Of a DNA stretch of 64,000 nucleotides, positions 16,159 to 24,379 are shown piece by piece. The DNA is from an uncultured Paracoccaceae bacterium (GTDB lineage: Bacteria > Pseudomonadota > Alphaproteobacteria > Rhodobacterales > Rhodobacteraceae), in assembly GCA_947495795.1 (NCBI GenBank), contig CANMAI010000004.1:248001-312000 (forward strand), written 5' to 3'. Below the pieces are notes generated by a model that was not told the DNA's origin, did not search any database, and was given only the letters and a program-made list of their open reading frames with translations. Every line of letters begins with the position of its first letter. The stretch's first letter is position 1. The position numbers were made by a program, and so were the translations under genes.

Positions 16159-17379
16159 TTAAATCATACCTACCACCGCGAGCCCAAGCCCTGCAAAAGC
16201 ACCCATTCCGATCAGCCAAACAATCGGAATGGGCCTTGCTAGAGCGAGCACGACAAAGCCCGCAAAGAGCAAGATCTTGGGCCATGCTGCCGCATCAAGA
16301 CCAAGCGGAAAAAACGCAGCCTCACCAAGATAGACGGTAAGGTTAAAAATAACCCCAACTACAGCCGCCGAAACACCTGCCAAAGCCCGACGGATCCAGC
16401 GTACCCGCTGCACCGCCTCCACATAAGGGGCGACAGCGAGGATCAGCATGAAACTCGGCGCAAAGGTATAAAAACAAGCTAGCAAAGCCGTCAAAACGCC
16501 CTGCCCAGTGCCAAAACCGGCGAAGAAACCAGCATACACATTCACCAGAATAAGCGGCCCAGGCGTCGCCTCGGCAATAGCCAACCCGTTCAGCATTTGC
16601 GCAGCCGTCAGCCACCCATAGGTCTCAACCGCCCGATCTGCGACATAGGGCAAAAGCGCATAGGCCCCCCCGAACGAAACGAGTGCAGCGGAGGTAAAGA
16701 GCGCTGCCACTCCGTCAAACGGATCTGTGCCAAAAGTCAGACGTACGCCTATGTAAACAAGGAAAATCAGGCCCAGAAAACCGCCAATGATCCGCGTCAG
16801 ATAGCCAAAGGAAATCTGCGCTCCGGCATCGGCAGGTATCTCCTCACCTCCCGGCAGCAACAAACCCGCCACAGCCGCAAGCGCCACGATCAGCGGAAAG
16901 GGTAGCCCCAAAGCCCAGAGGCCGAGAAAGGCCCCCAGAGCCAGCGCCCATTGCAAAGGCCCTTTCAGCGCCCGTCCTGCAACGCTTCGCAAAGCCCTTA
17001 AAACAAGGACCAGCACGGCAGGTTGTATCCCATAGAAGACAGCCGCCACCAGCGGCACACCTCCAAATCGCGCCGCAATCCAAGCCAGCAACACCATCAG
17101 CGCCGCCCCCGGCAGAATGAACGCAAGCCCTGCCGTCAACCCGCCACGTACGCCGTGCAAGCGCCAGCCGAGCCATGTCGCCAATTGCTGCGCCTCGGGG
17201 CCCGGCAGCAGCATCGCCACATTCAACCCGCGTTGAAACCCCTCAGGCGAAATCCAGCCTCGCCTCGCGACGATCTCTTCCTGCATCAGCGCAATCTGCC
17301 CCGCAGGCCCCCCAAAGGAGAGAAGCCCGATCTTCACATAAAGAGGCACGGCCTGCCTCAGTTCCGGCTTCTCACCCAT
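16159..17379 (-). CDS. chrA: Chromate efflux transporter (long-chain CHR family)
   Basis: A 406-residue polytopic protein with two homologous halves, each opening with the CHR signature: LSFGGPAGQIALMQEE in the first and LVSFGGAYALLPYVAD in the second, plus AMLLPGPEAQQLATWLGW and AEATPGPLILVNVYAGF. This is the bidomain ChrA type that exports chromate from the cytoplasm. The start at 17379 (MGEKPELRQAV) is preceded by GGAGCAGGCGG and overlaps the rhodanese gene stop by eight bases. No chrB regulator is visible. Confidence 0.92.
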   Translation of the reverse strand: MGEKPELRQAVPLYVKIGLLSFGGPAGQIALMQEEIVARRGWISPEGFQRGLNVAMLLPGPEAQQLATWLGWRLHGVRGGLTAGLAFILPGAALMVLLAWIAARFGGVPLVAAVFYGIQPAVLVLVLRALRSVAGRALKGPLQWALALGAFLGLWALGLPFPLIVALAAVAGLLLPGGEEIPADAGAQISFGYLTRIIGGFLGLIFLVYIGVRLTFGTDPFDGVAALFTSAALVSFGGAYALLPYVADRAVETYGWLTAAQMLNGLAIAEATPGPLILVNVYAGFFAGFGTGQGVLTALLACFYTFAPSFMLILAVAPYVEAVQRVRWIRRALAGVSAAVVGVIFNLTVYLGEAAFFPLGLDAAAWPKILLFAGFVVLALARPIPIVWLIGMGAFAGLGLAVVGMI

Positions 17380-17719
17380 CCGCCTGCTCCCCAAAGGCCA
17401 TCGTGTCGGCACCCGCCGCGCGTAAAGCAGCGAACCCGCCAACCACATAAGCCGCGTCCCGCCCTGCAACGCGCGCCAACGCACACCCGAACTGGCTTAC
17501 CTCATGTCCGTGAACACAATAAAACACCAGAAAGCCGGATAGTTGCAGAACCGGATGTGCGAAGCTCAGCTTCATCGGTTCAACATAAATTGCCCCGCGC
17601 AGCATCAGCCCAGACGCCTCCGCAGCAGGCCGTTTTCGTATATCAATCAGCGTGAAGATGCCGGGTTTTCGCTGCGCAATCTTCTCGGCAGAAATAGAAG
17701 GGATATGTGCTTTACCCAT
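17372..17719 (-). CDS. Rhodanese-like domain protein
   Basis: A 115-residue single rhodanese-like domain with active-site loop FYCVHGHEVSQ (Cys68) and IDIRKRPAAEASG. The CxHGHEVS loop resembles the C-terminal part of ChrB-like chromate-resistance proteins and some stand-alone sulfurtransferases. It starts 60 bases before and overlaps chrA by eight bases, so the two are translated together. A role in chromate sensing or handling is inferred from this coupling; sulfur transfer remains possible. AGGGAG precedes the ATG. Confidence 0.85.
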   Translation of the reverse strand: MGKAHIPSISAEKIAQRKPGIFTLIDIRKRPAAEASGLMLRGAIYVEPMKLSFAHPVLQLSGFLVFYCVHGHEVSQFGCALARVAGRDAAYVVGGFAALRAAGADTMAFGEQADG

Positions 17720-17863
17720 AGTCTGGCGCTCCCTGAAGCAGTAGGGTCACGCGATGCTTGGGCCAATGCCGAAGTCCGGGGGATCGCACGCCCCGCAGCC
17801 AAGAGATATGCGAACGCCCGTAGTCGCGCAAACACTTTTGCGCATGCCCGAAAGGCCCACAAC

Positions 17864-18499
17864 ATGCTTACGATCGATCACTTCGTCTTCGGCGCATCGG
17901 ATCTCGCCACCGGCCGAAAATGGATGGAAGACGCCTTAGGCCTGCCGCCTGTAGGTGCTGGCAAGCACACACGGATGAGTACGCATAATGCTCTCTGGCG
18001 GTTGGGCACCGCCTATCTGGAAGTGATTGCAGCAGATCCGAATGCCGCGGAACCAGCACATCCGCGCTGGTACGGCCTGGATGATGCTGCCACGAAAGCA
18101 CGCATTTCAGAAGCACCAAAACTGCTCACATGGGTTGTCGCCACTCCCGATATAGAGGCCACGCGCACCACTAGCCCAATAGATCCGGGCCCTGCCCTGC
18201 AGTTCTCACGAGATGATCTCCACTGGCAGCTCACCGTGCCTGCCACCGGCACCCCGCATCACGGCGGTGCCTTCCCTGCGCTGATACACTGGCCGGAGGG
18301 TGTGAAGTCACCCGCCAAAACACTTGAGGATCAGGGGCTTGCTATCGCAGAGTTCAGAGTCTTCGGAACGGATATCCTGAAGGCCGCGCTTGCAGATCTC
18401 GGCGCACTTCCGCTGGCCTCGGCTTTCGAGCAGGCCGATCATCCAGCACTCAGCCTCACAGTCAATAGTCCTGAGACAGGAACCGTGCACCTTGCCTGA
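17864..18499 (+). CDS. Glyoxalase-like domain protein (PF13468 type)
   Basis: A 211-residue protein starting MLTIDHFVFGASDLATGRKW, the hallmark of the glyoxalase-like family 3, with NALWRLGTAYLEVIAADP and a second module. The start at 17864 is preceded by AAAGG; the longer open frame upstream is antisense to the rhodanese gene and unlikely to be coding. Function is unknown for the family. It is convergent with yggT, with stops adjacent at 18499/18500. Confidence 0.85.
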   Translation: MLTIDHFVFGASDLATGRKWMEDALGLPPVGAGKHTRMSTHNALWRLGTAYLEVIAADPNAAEPAHPRWYGLDDAATKARISEAPKLLTWVVATPDIEATRTTSPIDPGPALQFSRDDLHWQLTVPATGTPHHGGAFPALIHWPEGVKSPAKTLEDQGLAIAEFRVFGTDILKAALADLGALPLASAFEQADHPALSLTVNSPETGTVHLA

Positions 18500-18787
18500 T
18501 CAGCGAAACGCATCGGCATTGTTGTCGATGATGATCCGCAAGGCGTAGATCGCTATGATCAGCACCAAAGGTGCCAGATCCAATCCACCCATCGGCGGCA
18601 GAATGCGCCTGATGGGTGCATAGAGCGGCTCCAGCAGACGCTGCAGGCCAGACCAGATTTGATACACAAGCGGCTGGCGCAGATTCAGCACATCAAATTG
18701 AACGAGCCAACTCATGATCACCTGCGCAAGCACGAAGAACCACACAACATCCAAGATCAGCAGCAGTATCTCTATCAGCGAACCCAA
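18500..18787 (-). CDS. YggT family inner-membrane protein
   Basis: A 95-residue protein with two hydrophobic segments (about 5-28 and 67-87) around the conserved PLYAPIRRILPPMGGLDLAP. YggT proteins are implicated in osmotic tolerance and membrane-protein or cell-division organisation. The length is typical of a single-repeat YggT. It stands alone between a glyoxalase-like gene and a thioesterase gene transcribed away from it. Confidence 0.92.
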   Translation of the reverse strand: MGSLIEILLLILDVVWFFVLAQVIMSWLVQFDVLNLRQPLVYQIWSGLQRLLEPLYAPIRRILPPMGGLDLAPLVLIIAIYALRIIIDNNADAFR

Positions 18788-18939
18788 AGCGCTCTCCCAT
18801 CATTCATTCCGCGAGAGGTAATCGCCAAGCCACCGTACGGCAAGCCCCTCCATGAACAATCCAACGATATGGTTGACGCAACGCCCACCTTGCCTCATCC
18901 CACGCGCCACGTCAGCAAGGGCGCGAAGAGGAAAGTCCA

Positions 18940-19509
18940 ATGTATCCAATCATCCGAACAGCGCTGGAAGTTCGCTCTGCCCGCAAGCTGCCAAAGCTGC
19001 CCATTGACGGCATCCACATCTCGCAGCACACCTGCCTGCCCTGGGATATCGACGCCTTTATAGAGCTCAACAATGGCCGTACGCTCACGCTGCTGGATAT
19101 CGGGCGCACAGGCCTGGCCATCCGCACCGGCCTCATCAGAGCATTGCGCAAGAACGGCTGGGGCCTCACCATGGCAGGCGTTTCGGTGCGCTACCGGCGC
19201 CGCATCCGCCCCTTTGATCGCTTTGAGGTGCGCTCTCAGGCGCTGGGCCGCGACACCCGCTTCTTCTACCTCCACCAGACGATCTGGAAAAAGGGAGAGC
19301 CCGCCTGTTCTGCCCTCTATCGCTCCGCAGTGGTCAACAAGGCAGGCATGGTGCCCGTCTCAGAAGTTCTCGATGCCATAGGCCAGCCGAACTGGAACCC
19401 TGATTTGCCGAATTGGGTGCAAAACTGGATCGAAGCCGAAAATACCCGTCCCTGGCCACCTGAACATACGGCTCCGAAGGGGCTCACGTCTCTGCCCGCA
19501 CCAGAATAG
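18940..19509 (+). CDS. Acyl-CoA thioesterase-like hotdog protein (4HBT_2/THEM6 type)
   Basis: A 189-residue hotdog-fold protein: TCLPWDIDAFIELNNGRTL (variant of the DxxxHxNN motif, with D and ELNN retained), LTLLDIGRTG and GVSVRYRRRIRPFDRFEV. Members hydrolyse acyl-CoA or are THEM6-like proteins of unknown substrate. GAGGAAAG stands before the ATG. The canonical His of the DxxxHxNN box is replaced by Glu (FIELNN), as in the THEM6-like subgroup. Followed by an EamA transporter gene 80 bases downstream. Confidence 0.85.
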   Translation: MYPIIRTALEVRSARKLPKLPIDGIHISQHTCLPWDIDAFIELNNGRTLTLLDIGRTGLAIRTGLIRALRKNGWGLTMAGVSVRYRRRIRPFDRFEVRSQALGRDTRFFYLHQTIWKKGEPACSALYRSAVVNKAGMVPVSEVLDAIGQPNWNPDLPNWVQNWIEAENTRPWPPEHTAPKGLTSLPAPE

Positions 19510-19589
19510 ACTTGCCGCGGCACGCGGCACATTGAGGTTCGAAGAAAAGCAGCCTTTCCATTCCGGCCGAGCAGCCCTAAAGGCAAAGC

Positions 19590-20507
19590 ATGGCTCCGGT
19601 TTCAAAGAACCTGCAAGGTGCCGCCTTCATGATGCTCTCCATGGCAGGCTTCGCACTCAATGATGCACTGATAAAGGCGCTGGCGGCTGACTTCGGCCTC
19701 TTTGCAAGCGTTTTTTGGCGCGGTCTTGCGGCAACAATTCTCCTTGGCGTTCTCACATGCCGGCAGGGCTCGCACAAGTGGCGGCCCAAGGGGAGCGATA
19801 GGCGTGCCGTTTTCCTCCGAGGCGGGGCAGAGGTGGTCACCACCTTTCTCTTCCTCACGGCCCTTCTCAACATGCCGCTCGCCGATGCCACGGCCATTCT
19901 TCAGTCCACGCCTCTTGTCGTCACACTCGCGGCAGCGGTCTTTCTTGGCGAGCCTACGGGCTGGCGGCGCTACTTGGCGGCGGCGATCGGCTTTGCTGGT
20001 GTTCTCCTTATCATCCGTCCGGGTGGCGATGCCTTTACGGCTTACGCCCTTCTCGCAGTCGCCGCAGTTTTCGGCATCACGCTCCGCGATCTAGCCACCC
20101 GCACACTCTCTGCAACAGCCCCCACCCTCCCCATCGCCTTCTTCACGGCAGCACTTATCACAGGAGCCGGGGCGATCGCGATGGTTTCAACCGAAGCAAA
20201 ACTGCCTGACCCGTCCACGGCGCTCGGCCTGACTGCCGCAGCCCTTGCCCTTATGGTCGGCTATATTTTCGGGATCAGTGCTATGCGCGCAGGCGATGTC
20301 GGCTTCATTGCACCTTTCCGCTATTCCATCCTTATCTGGGCGCTCGCTTTGGGTTATATTTTCTTCGACGAACGTCCCGACGCTCTGACAATGATCGGTT
20401 CGGCCGTCGTAGTCGGCACGGGCATCTTCACCTTCGCCCGCGAACGCGCACAGGAAAGAATCAGGCATGATCCTCAAGGAAGCTCTCGCCCGATATCCCG
20501 GCGCTGA
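19590..20507 (+). CDS. EamA/DMT-family transporter
   Basis: A 305-residue membrane protein with ten predicted helices in two EamA repeats, the first beginning GAAFMMLSMAGFALNDALIK and containing PLADATAILQSTPLVVTLAA, the second with FIAPFRYSILIWALALGYIFF. The family exports or imports small metabolites such as amino acids or nucleosides; the substrate is not inferable. The 3' end overlaps the ASCH gene by 41 bases, indicating co-transcription. Confidence 0.92.
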   Translation: MAPVSKNLQGAAFMMLSMAGFALNDALIKALAADFGLFASVFWRGLAATILLGVLTCRQGSHKWRPKGSDRRAVFLRGGAEVVTTFLFLTALLNMPLADATAILQSTPLVVTLAAAVFLGEPTGWRRYLAAAIGFAGVLLIIRPGGDAFTAYALLAVAAVFGITLRDLATRTLSATAPTLPIAFFTAALITGAGAIAMVSTEAKLPDPSTALGLTAAALALMVGYIFGISAMRAGDVGFIAPFRYSILIWALALGYIFFDERPDALTMIGSAVVVGTGIFTFARERAQERIRHDPQGSSRPISRR

Positions 20508-20883
20508 AACCTTTACGTTCGGCGACAACAAGGCCCTCTGCGAAGATCTTCTCGCCCGCGTACGCGAGGGCCAGAAAACGGCTACCTGCGGAGCACTTCA
20601 TGATTTTCAGAAAGGCGGCGAAGCACTGCCCGTCATAGGTCGGCAGGATATCTCTCTCACATGGGAAGGACAGCCGGCGCTCGTGATCGAAACAGTGGAA
20701 GTTACTGTCCGCCGCTTCTGCGATGTGGACGAAAGCTTCGCGCTTGCGGAAGGGGAAAACGACAGTCTTGCCGGCTGGCGCGCAGATCACGAAGCCTATT
20801 TCAGACGCAACGGCTACTTCCGCCCGGAAATGGAGCTCGTCTGCGAGCGGTTCCGTCTGATTGAGGACTTCAGCCAAATCTAA
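20467..20883 (+). CDS. ASCH domain protein
   Basis: A 138-residue ASCH domain protein with the diagnostic GQKTATCGALHDFQKGGEALP and a C-terminal ERFRLIEDF. ASCH proteins have a PUA-like beta-barrel and include RNA-binding proteins and N4-acetylcytidine amidohydrolases. The Lys-Thr pair after Gly-Gln matches the nucleobase-side pocket seen in the family. It begins inside the EamA gene (41-base overlap), and its stop codon lies in the palindrome that precedes the methanethiol-oxidase gene. Confidence 0.88.
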   Translation: MILKEALARYPGAETFTFGDNKALCEDLLARVREGQKTATCGALHDFQKGGEALPVIGRQDISLTWEGQPALVIETVEVTVRRFCDVDESFALAEGENDSLAGWRADHEAYFRRNGYFRPEMELVCERFRLIEDFSQI

Positions 20884-20897
20884 ATGTCAGACATTTA
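20881..20897. promoter_or_regulatory. Perfect palindrome upstream of the methanethiol-oxidase gene
   Basis: TAAATGTC A GACATTTA is a perfect inverted repeat of 8-bp arms with one spacer base, 86 bases before the mtoX ATG. It has no T run, so it resembles an operator for a dimeric repressor or activator more than a terminator. The regulator cannot be named from sequence. Confidence 0.45.
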
Positions 20898-20982
20898 ATC
20901 TTCGCCAGAATCACTAAGCCGCGTTAACCTCTCCCTATAATTGCGCGCCTATCAAAACAGCGCATCCAAGGGAGGAAATACA

Positions 20983-22335
20983 ATGCCCAAAGACGAATGC
21001 TGCGGCCCCGGCTACGCATCCCCTCAGGAAGCCATGCAAGCAGACCGTGAAAAACTGCTCTACACCGTCGCCCTCTATGTCGGCACGGGCGTCGAGAAAC
21101 CGGATTACCTCGCAACCGTCGATGTGGACCCCGAAAGCCCCACCTATTCCAGCGTGATCGCCCGAACGGAAATGCCCCAGATAGGCGACGAGTTGCATCA
21201 CTCTGGCTGGAACGCCTGTTCCTCATGCCATGAGGATAGTTCGATGGCGCGGCAATATCTGCTGATGCCCGGCGTGCGCAGCTCAAACATAAACGTGATC
21301 GACACCACGGATGCGAAAGCCCCCAAACTTCACACAGTAATCAAGGGCGATGACATCAAGGCCAAAACCAACTTGTCCGGCCCGCACACTGTGCACTGTC
21401 TCAAATCGGATATCATCATCTCGATGCTCGGCGATGCCGACGGTAACGGGCCAGGCGGCTTTCTGCATCTCGACAAGGACTTCAACATCGTTGGACGTTG
21501 GGAAAACGACATTTCCGGCATGAACTACAACTACGATTTCTGGTACCAACCTCGCCACAACATGATGGTCAGTTCTGAATGGGCCGCGCCCAACACCTTC
21601 ATGCCCGGTTTCGATCTGGAGGATGTGGGGGCGGGAAAGTATGGCCAAAGCATCCATTTCTGGGATTTTGAGGCCAAAAAAATTGTCAAAAGCATCGATA
21701 TGGGCGCGGAAGGCATGATCCCGCTGGAAGTGCGCGGCCTGCATGATCCGGCCTCTCACGAGGGCTTCTTCGCCGCTACGCTCTCCTCCAATGTGTTTCG
21801 CTGGTGGAAAGATGGCGACGATTTCCAGATTGAGAAGGTGATTGATATTCCCACTATCGATGTCGAGGGCTTCCCCGTGCCCATGCCGTCGCTGATCACC
21901 GATATCCTGATCTCGATGGATGATCGCTTCCTTTATTTCGCCAACTGGCTCCATGGCGATCTTCGCCAGTACGACATCACGGACAGGGCCAACCCCAAGC
22001 TTACAGGCCAGGTCTGGCTCGGCGGCCTTCTCGGAAAGGCGCCGGAAGTAAACGGCGTCGCCGTGCAGGGTGCGCCGCAGATGATTCAACTCAGCCTTGA
22101 TGGCAAGCGTCTTTACGCCACCACCTCCCTTTTCTCCTCATGGGATAATCAGTTCTACCCCGACATGAAGGACAAGGGTGCGCAGATGTTCATGATCGAT
22201 TGCGATACGGAAAAGGGCGGCATGTCCATCAATCCGGATTTCATTGTGGATTTCGGAAAGGAGCCGAACGGCCCCTCCCGCTGCCACGAAATGCGCTATC
22301 CGGGCGGTGATGTGACCTCCGATATCTGGCTATAG
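20983..22335 (+). CDS. mtoX: Methanethiol oxidase / selenium-binding protein (SBP56, MtoX)
   Basis: A 450-residue SBP56-family protein aligned by eye along its full length with human SELENBP1: ECCGPGYASPQEAMQ, PDYLATVDVDPESPTYSSVI, DELHHSGWNACSSC, YDFWYQPRHNMMVSSEWAAP, FANWLHGDLRQYDI and the C-terminal RYPGGDVTSDIWL. Copper-binding candidates are His72, His73, and His135/His138 in HTVHC. MtoX oxidises methanethiol to formaldehyde, hydrogen sulfide and hydrogen peroxide, an important step in DMSP-derived sulfur cycling. No signal peptide is seen, unlike periplasmic MtoX. GGAGGAAA precedes the ATG at 20983. Confidence 0.93.
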   Translation: MPKDECCGPGYASPQEAMQADREKLLYTVALYVGTGVEKPDYLATVDVDPESPTYSSVIARTEMPQIGDELHHSGWNACSSCHEDSSMARQYLLMPGVRSSNINVIDTTDAKAPKLHTVIKGDDIKAKTNLSGPHTVHCLKSDIIISMLGDADGNGPGGFLHLDKDFNIVGRWENDISGMNYNYDFWYQPRHNMMVSSEWAAPNTFMPGFDLEDVGAGKYGQSIHFWDFEAKKIVKSIDMGAEGMIPLEVRGLHDPASHEGFFAATLSSNVFRWWKDGDDFQIEKVIDIPTIDVEGFPVPMPSLITDILISMDDRFLYFANWLHGDLRQYDITDRANPKLTGQVWLGGLLGKAPEVNGVAVQGAPQMIQLSLDGKRLYATTSLFSSWDNQFYPDMKDKGAQMFMIDCDTEKGGMSINPDFIVDFGKEPNGPSRCHEMRYPGGDVTSDIWL

Positions 22336-22338
22336 CAC

Positions 22339-22434
22339 ATGTGCGGATGTTGCGCAGCAGAGCTAGCCAAAACCGTTGGTGAGGGCCAGATAAAGCCCCG
22401 CCTCTGGCGCTGGCTACGTTTCTGGCGCCAATGA
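22339..22434 (+). CDS. Putative 31-residue cysteine-rich micro-protein
   Basis: A short frame of 31 residues starting MCGCCAAELAKTVGEG and ending with the basic aromatic tail RLWRWLRFWRQ. It begins three bases after the mtoX stop, and its TGA overlaps the ATG of the ferredoxin gene as ATGA. The exact fill of the gap between the two genes, the CGCC motif (Cys2, Cys4, Cys5) and the amphipathic tail argue for real translation, possibly a metal or heme-handling accessory. No clear Shine-Dalgarno is present, so translation would depend on coupling to mtoX. It may instead be a translational leader. Function unknown. Confidence 0.5.
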   Translation: MCGCCAAELAKTVGEGQIKPRLWRWLRFWRQ

Positions 22435-22754
22435 GCCAGCCGAAACACAAGGTCATCCTGCAAAACCGCGGGGTGACACTCCATGTCGGGGAAAGTGAAA
22501 CAATATACGATGTGGCAGAAGCCGAGGGCACGCAGCTTCCCATCGCATGCCGCTATGGGGGCTGCATCACCTGTGCTGCACGCCTCCTCTCTGGGAAGGT
22601 CCGCCAGCCGAAGGGCACGGCGCTCAACCGCCGCCAGTCACAGGCAGGCTACATTCTGCTTTGCGTTGCCCATCCGAAGGAGGATTGTGTGGTGGAGGTT
22701 GGCGTAGAAAGCCATACAGACCTTTACCAGAACCCGTTCAGTGTGAAGCGTTAG
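22431..22754 (+). CDS. 2Fe-2S ferredoxin
   Basis: A 107-residue plant-type ferredoxin with cluster ligands Cys40, Cys45, Cys48 (CRYGGCITC) and Cys78 (LLCVAHP). This single-domain protein would carry electrons to an oxidoreductase in the cytoplasm. It is coupled to the micro-ORF at 22339 and lies 96 bases after mtoX, so it is probably in the same transcript. The MtoX reaction is not known to need a ferredoxin, which makes the partner interesting. It converges with the DUF2125 gene with a four-base overlap. Confidence 0.92.
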   Translation: MSQPKHKVILQNRGVTLHVGESETIYDVAEAEGTQLPIACRYGGCITCAARLLSGKVRQPKGTALNRRQSQAGYILLCVAHPKEDCVVEVGVESHTDLYQNPFSVKR

Positions 22755-23764
22755 CGCCGGTACACCAGCACTGGCGCACGCCCGATCGGTATGGGGCCGA
22801 GTTTCGCAAGTCCGCCTTCGAACCGCAGCGGCAAATCCAACGTGCTCGTTTCCCCTGTCACCTGTGCCACCAATGAAAGCCCACGTTCCAAAGTGTTAGA
22901 AAGATCCGCGCTGATAAAACCACCCGCCACCGCGATATCCAGCATATCTGGCCAGTTCCGCGCCACTAGGTTCAGCTCACCTTCCGGGCGGCCCAGCCTG
23001 TCGATTTCCAGCTGACCTTTCATCCGCATTTGCAATTCGCCCCATGTCACACTGAGGTTCTGGATGTTCAGCGCTGTCAGCGCAGGCGTAGCGCCCTCTA
23101 CCGCGTGCCGATCCCAGGGCGCGTCGTAAACGGGCGTCATCCGCAGAAATATCGGCGTCACCGTCGCGGGCAGCAACCCCGCCGGATCAATCGCGCGCTT
23201 CAAAGGATCCGGCAACCGGAAATCTGCTGCGTCCAGCGCCACTTCATATCCGAAATCGGGTGCGGTATCCGGCGGGCTCCGCCGCACCGAAAGTTGCCCT
23301 TCACTGATCGCCGATGCCCAGCCGGCACTGCTCGTGATCCCAAGCCCCCTGATCTCCAGGATAGCCTCGCTCAGCCCGAGATCTGTGCTCGCCTCCAGAT
23401 GTACGCTCGCCGCCAATCGCTCGCTTATCACGTTCATCTTCTCTTCAGGCGTTGCCACGGCCTGTTCTGGCGGGAAGATCGCAATCACCTTGTTGGGCTG
23501 ATAGCTAAGTGCCAGGATCTGGAAGCGGGGCGCACTCCACGCCCAACCAGTTGCAGGGTCAACCAGATCCAACGCCGTAAACATGCTGTCAAACCTGTTT
23601 GGAAAGCCCGTGACAGTCAGGTCCTCGTATTCCGCCACCCAGCCCGCACTCTGCTGCTGGACAAACCAGCTCTCCAACCCTGTCTTCTTGGCGGTGGAGC
23701 CCACGAACCAGTAGCCGCCCCAGCCAAGCGCCAGAAGTATCGTCAGGAAGAAAAGGCTACGCAT
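22751..23764 (-). CDS. DUF2125 domain protein, envelope
   Basis: A 337-residue protein with an N-terminal membrane anchor or signal (MRSLFFLTILLALGWGGYWF) followed by a long beta-rich domain, including the DUF2125 features WFVQQQSAGWVAEYEDLTV and GFPNRFDSMFTALDL. The family is alphaproteobacterial, of unknown function, with an extended beta-helical or groove-like AsmA-related look. The start at 23764 is preceded by ACGGAG. Divergent from chaC. Confidence 0.85.
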   Translation of the reverse strand: MRSLFFLTILLALGWGGYWFVGSTAKKTGLESWFVQQQSAGWVAEYEDLTVTGFPNRFDSMFTALDLVDPATGWAWSAPRFQILALSYQPNKVIAIFPPEQAVATPEEKMNVISERLAASVHLEASTDLGLSEAILEIRGLGITSSAGWASAISEGQLSVRRSPPDTAPDFGYEVALDAADFRLPDPLKRAIDPAGLLPATVTPIFLRMTPVYDAPWDRHAVEGATPALTALNIQNLSVTWGELQMRMKGQLEIDRLGRPEGELNLVARNWPDMLDIAVAGGFISADLSNTLERGLSLVAQVTGETSTLDLPLRFEGGLAKLGPIPIGRAPVLVYRR

Positions 23765-23835
23765 GGCGGCTCCGTAGGGCTTGGGTTTAGGTCGCCCGCA
23801 CGATATGGGTTCAGGCGCGGAATGAAAGGGCATTC

Positions 23836-24375
23836 ATGGATATTGAGGACGGCTTCTGGGTTTTCGCCTATGGCTCTCTGATCTGGAACCCCGGCTTCGA
23901 AGCTGAGGAACAGGTGCTTGCCACCCTTTCGGGATATCGCCGCGCCTTTTGCATGGCATCCATCGTTTATCGCGGCACGCCGGAAGATCCGGGCCTCGTT
24001 CTGGCTCTTGACAAGCAGGGGCAGGCCACATGCGAGGGATTGGCCTATAAGGTACGGGCGGAGATCGCCGCAGATGTTCTCACCTATCTGCGCGACAGGG
24101 AACTCGTCTCATCCGCTTATGTCGAAGCCGTGGAGCACCTTGATCTAGCCGATGGCAGGCAGGTTCCGGCACTCTGCTATGTGATGGATCCCACTCATGA
24201 TCAGTATCGCGGCACGCTCACCCGCGAACAGCAAGCTCTCATCATCGCCCGTGCAGCAGGCCCGGCCGGAACCAACAAGGATTATCTGATAAACACCGTT
24301 CAAAGCCTCTCAAGGCTCGGCCTGAAAGACGAAGAACTCAGTTGGCTCGCCGATCAGGTCGGTCGCAGCACCTGA
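23836..24375 (+). CDS. ChaC-type gamma-glutamylcyclotransferase
   Basis: A 179-residue protein with the substrate loop FAYGSLIWNPGF at 10-21 and DQYRGTLTREQQALII. ChaC-like enzymes cleave glutathione to 5-oxoproline and Cys-Gly in the cytoplasm. Length is close to the short ChaC subgroup. The gene lies beside a DUF2125 gene in opposite orientation; its stop is five bases from the convergent LysM/solute-binding gene. Confidence 0.92.
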   Translation: MDIEDGFWVFAYGSLIWNPGFEAEEQVLATLSGYRRAFCMASIVYRGTPEDPGLVLALDKQGQATCEGLAYKVRAEIAADVLTYLRDRELVSSAYVEAVEHLDLADGRQVPALCYVMDPTHDQYRGTLTREQQALIIARAAGPAGTNKDYLINTVQSLSRLGLKDEELSWLADQVGRST

Positions 24376-24379
24376 GTTC

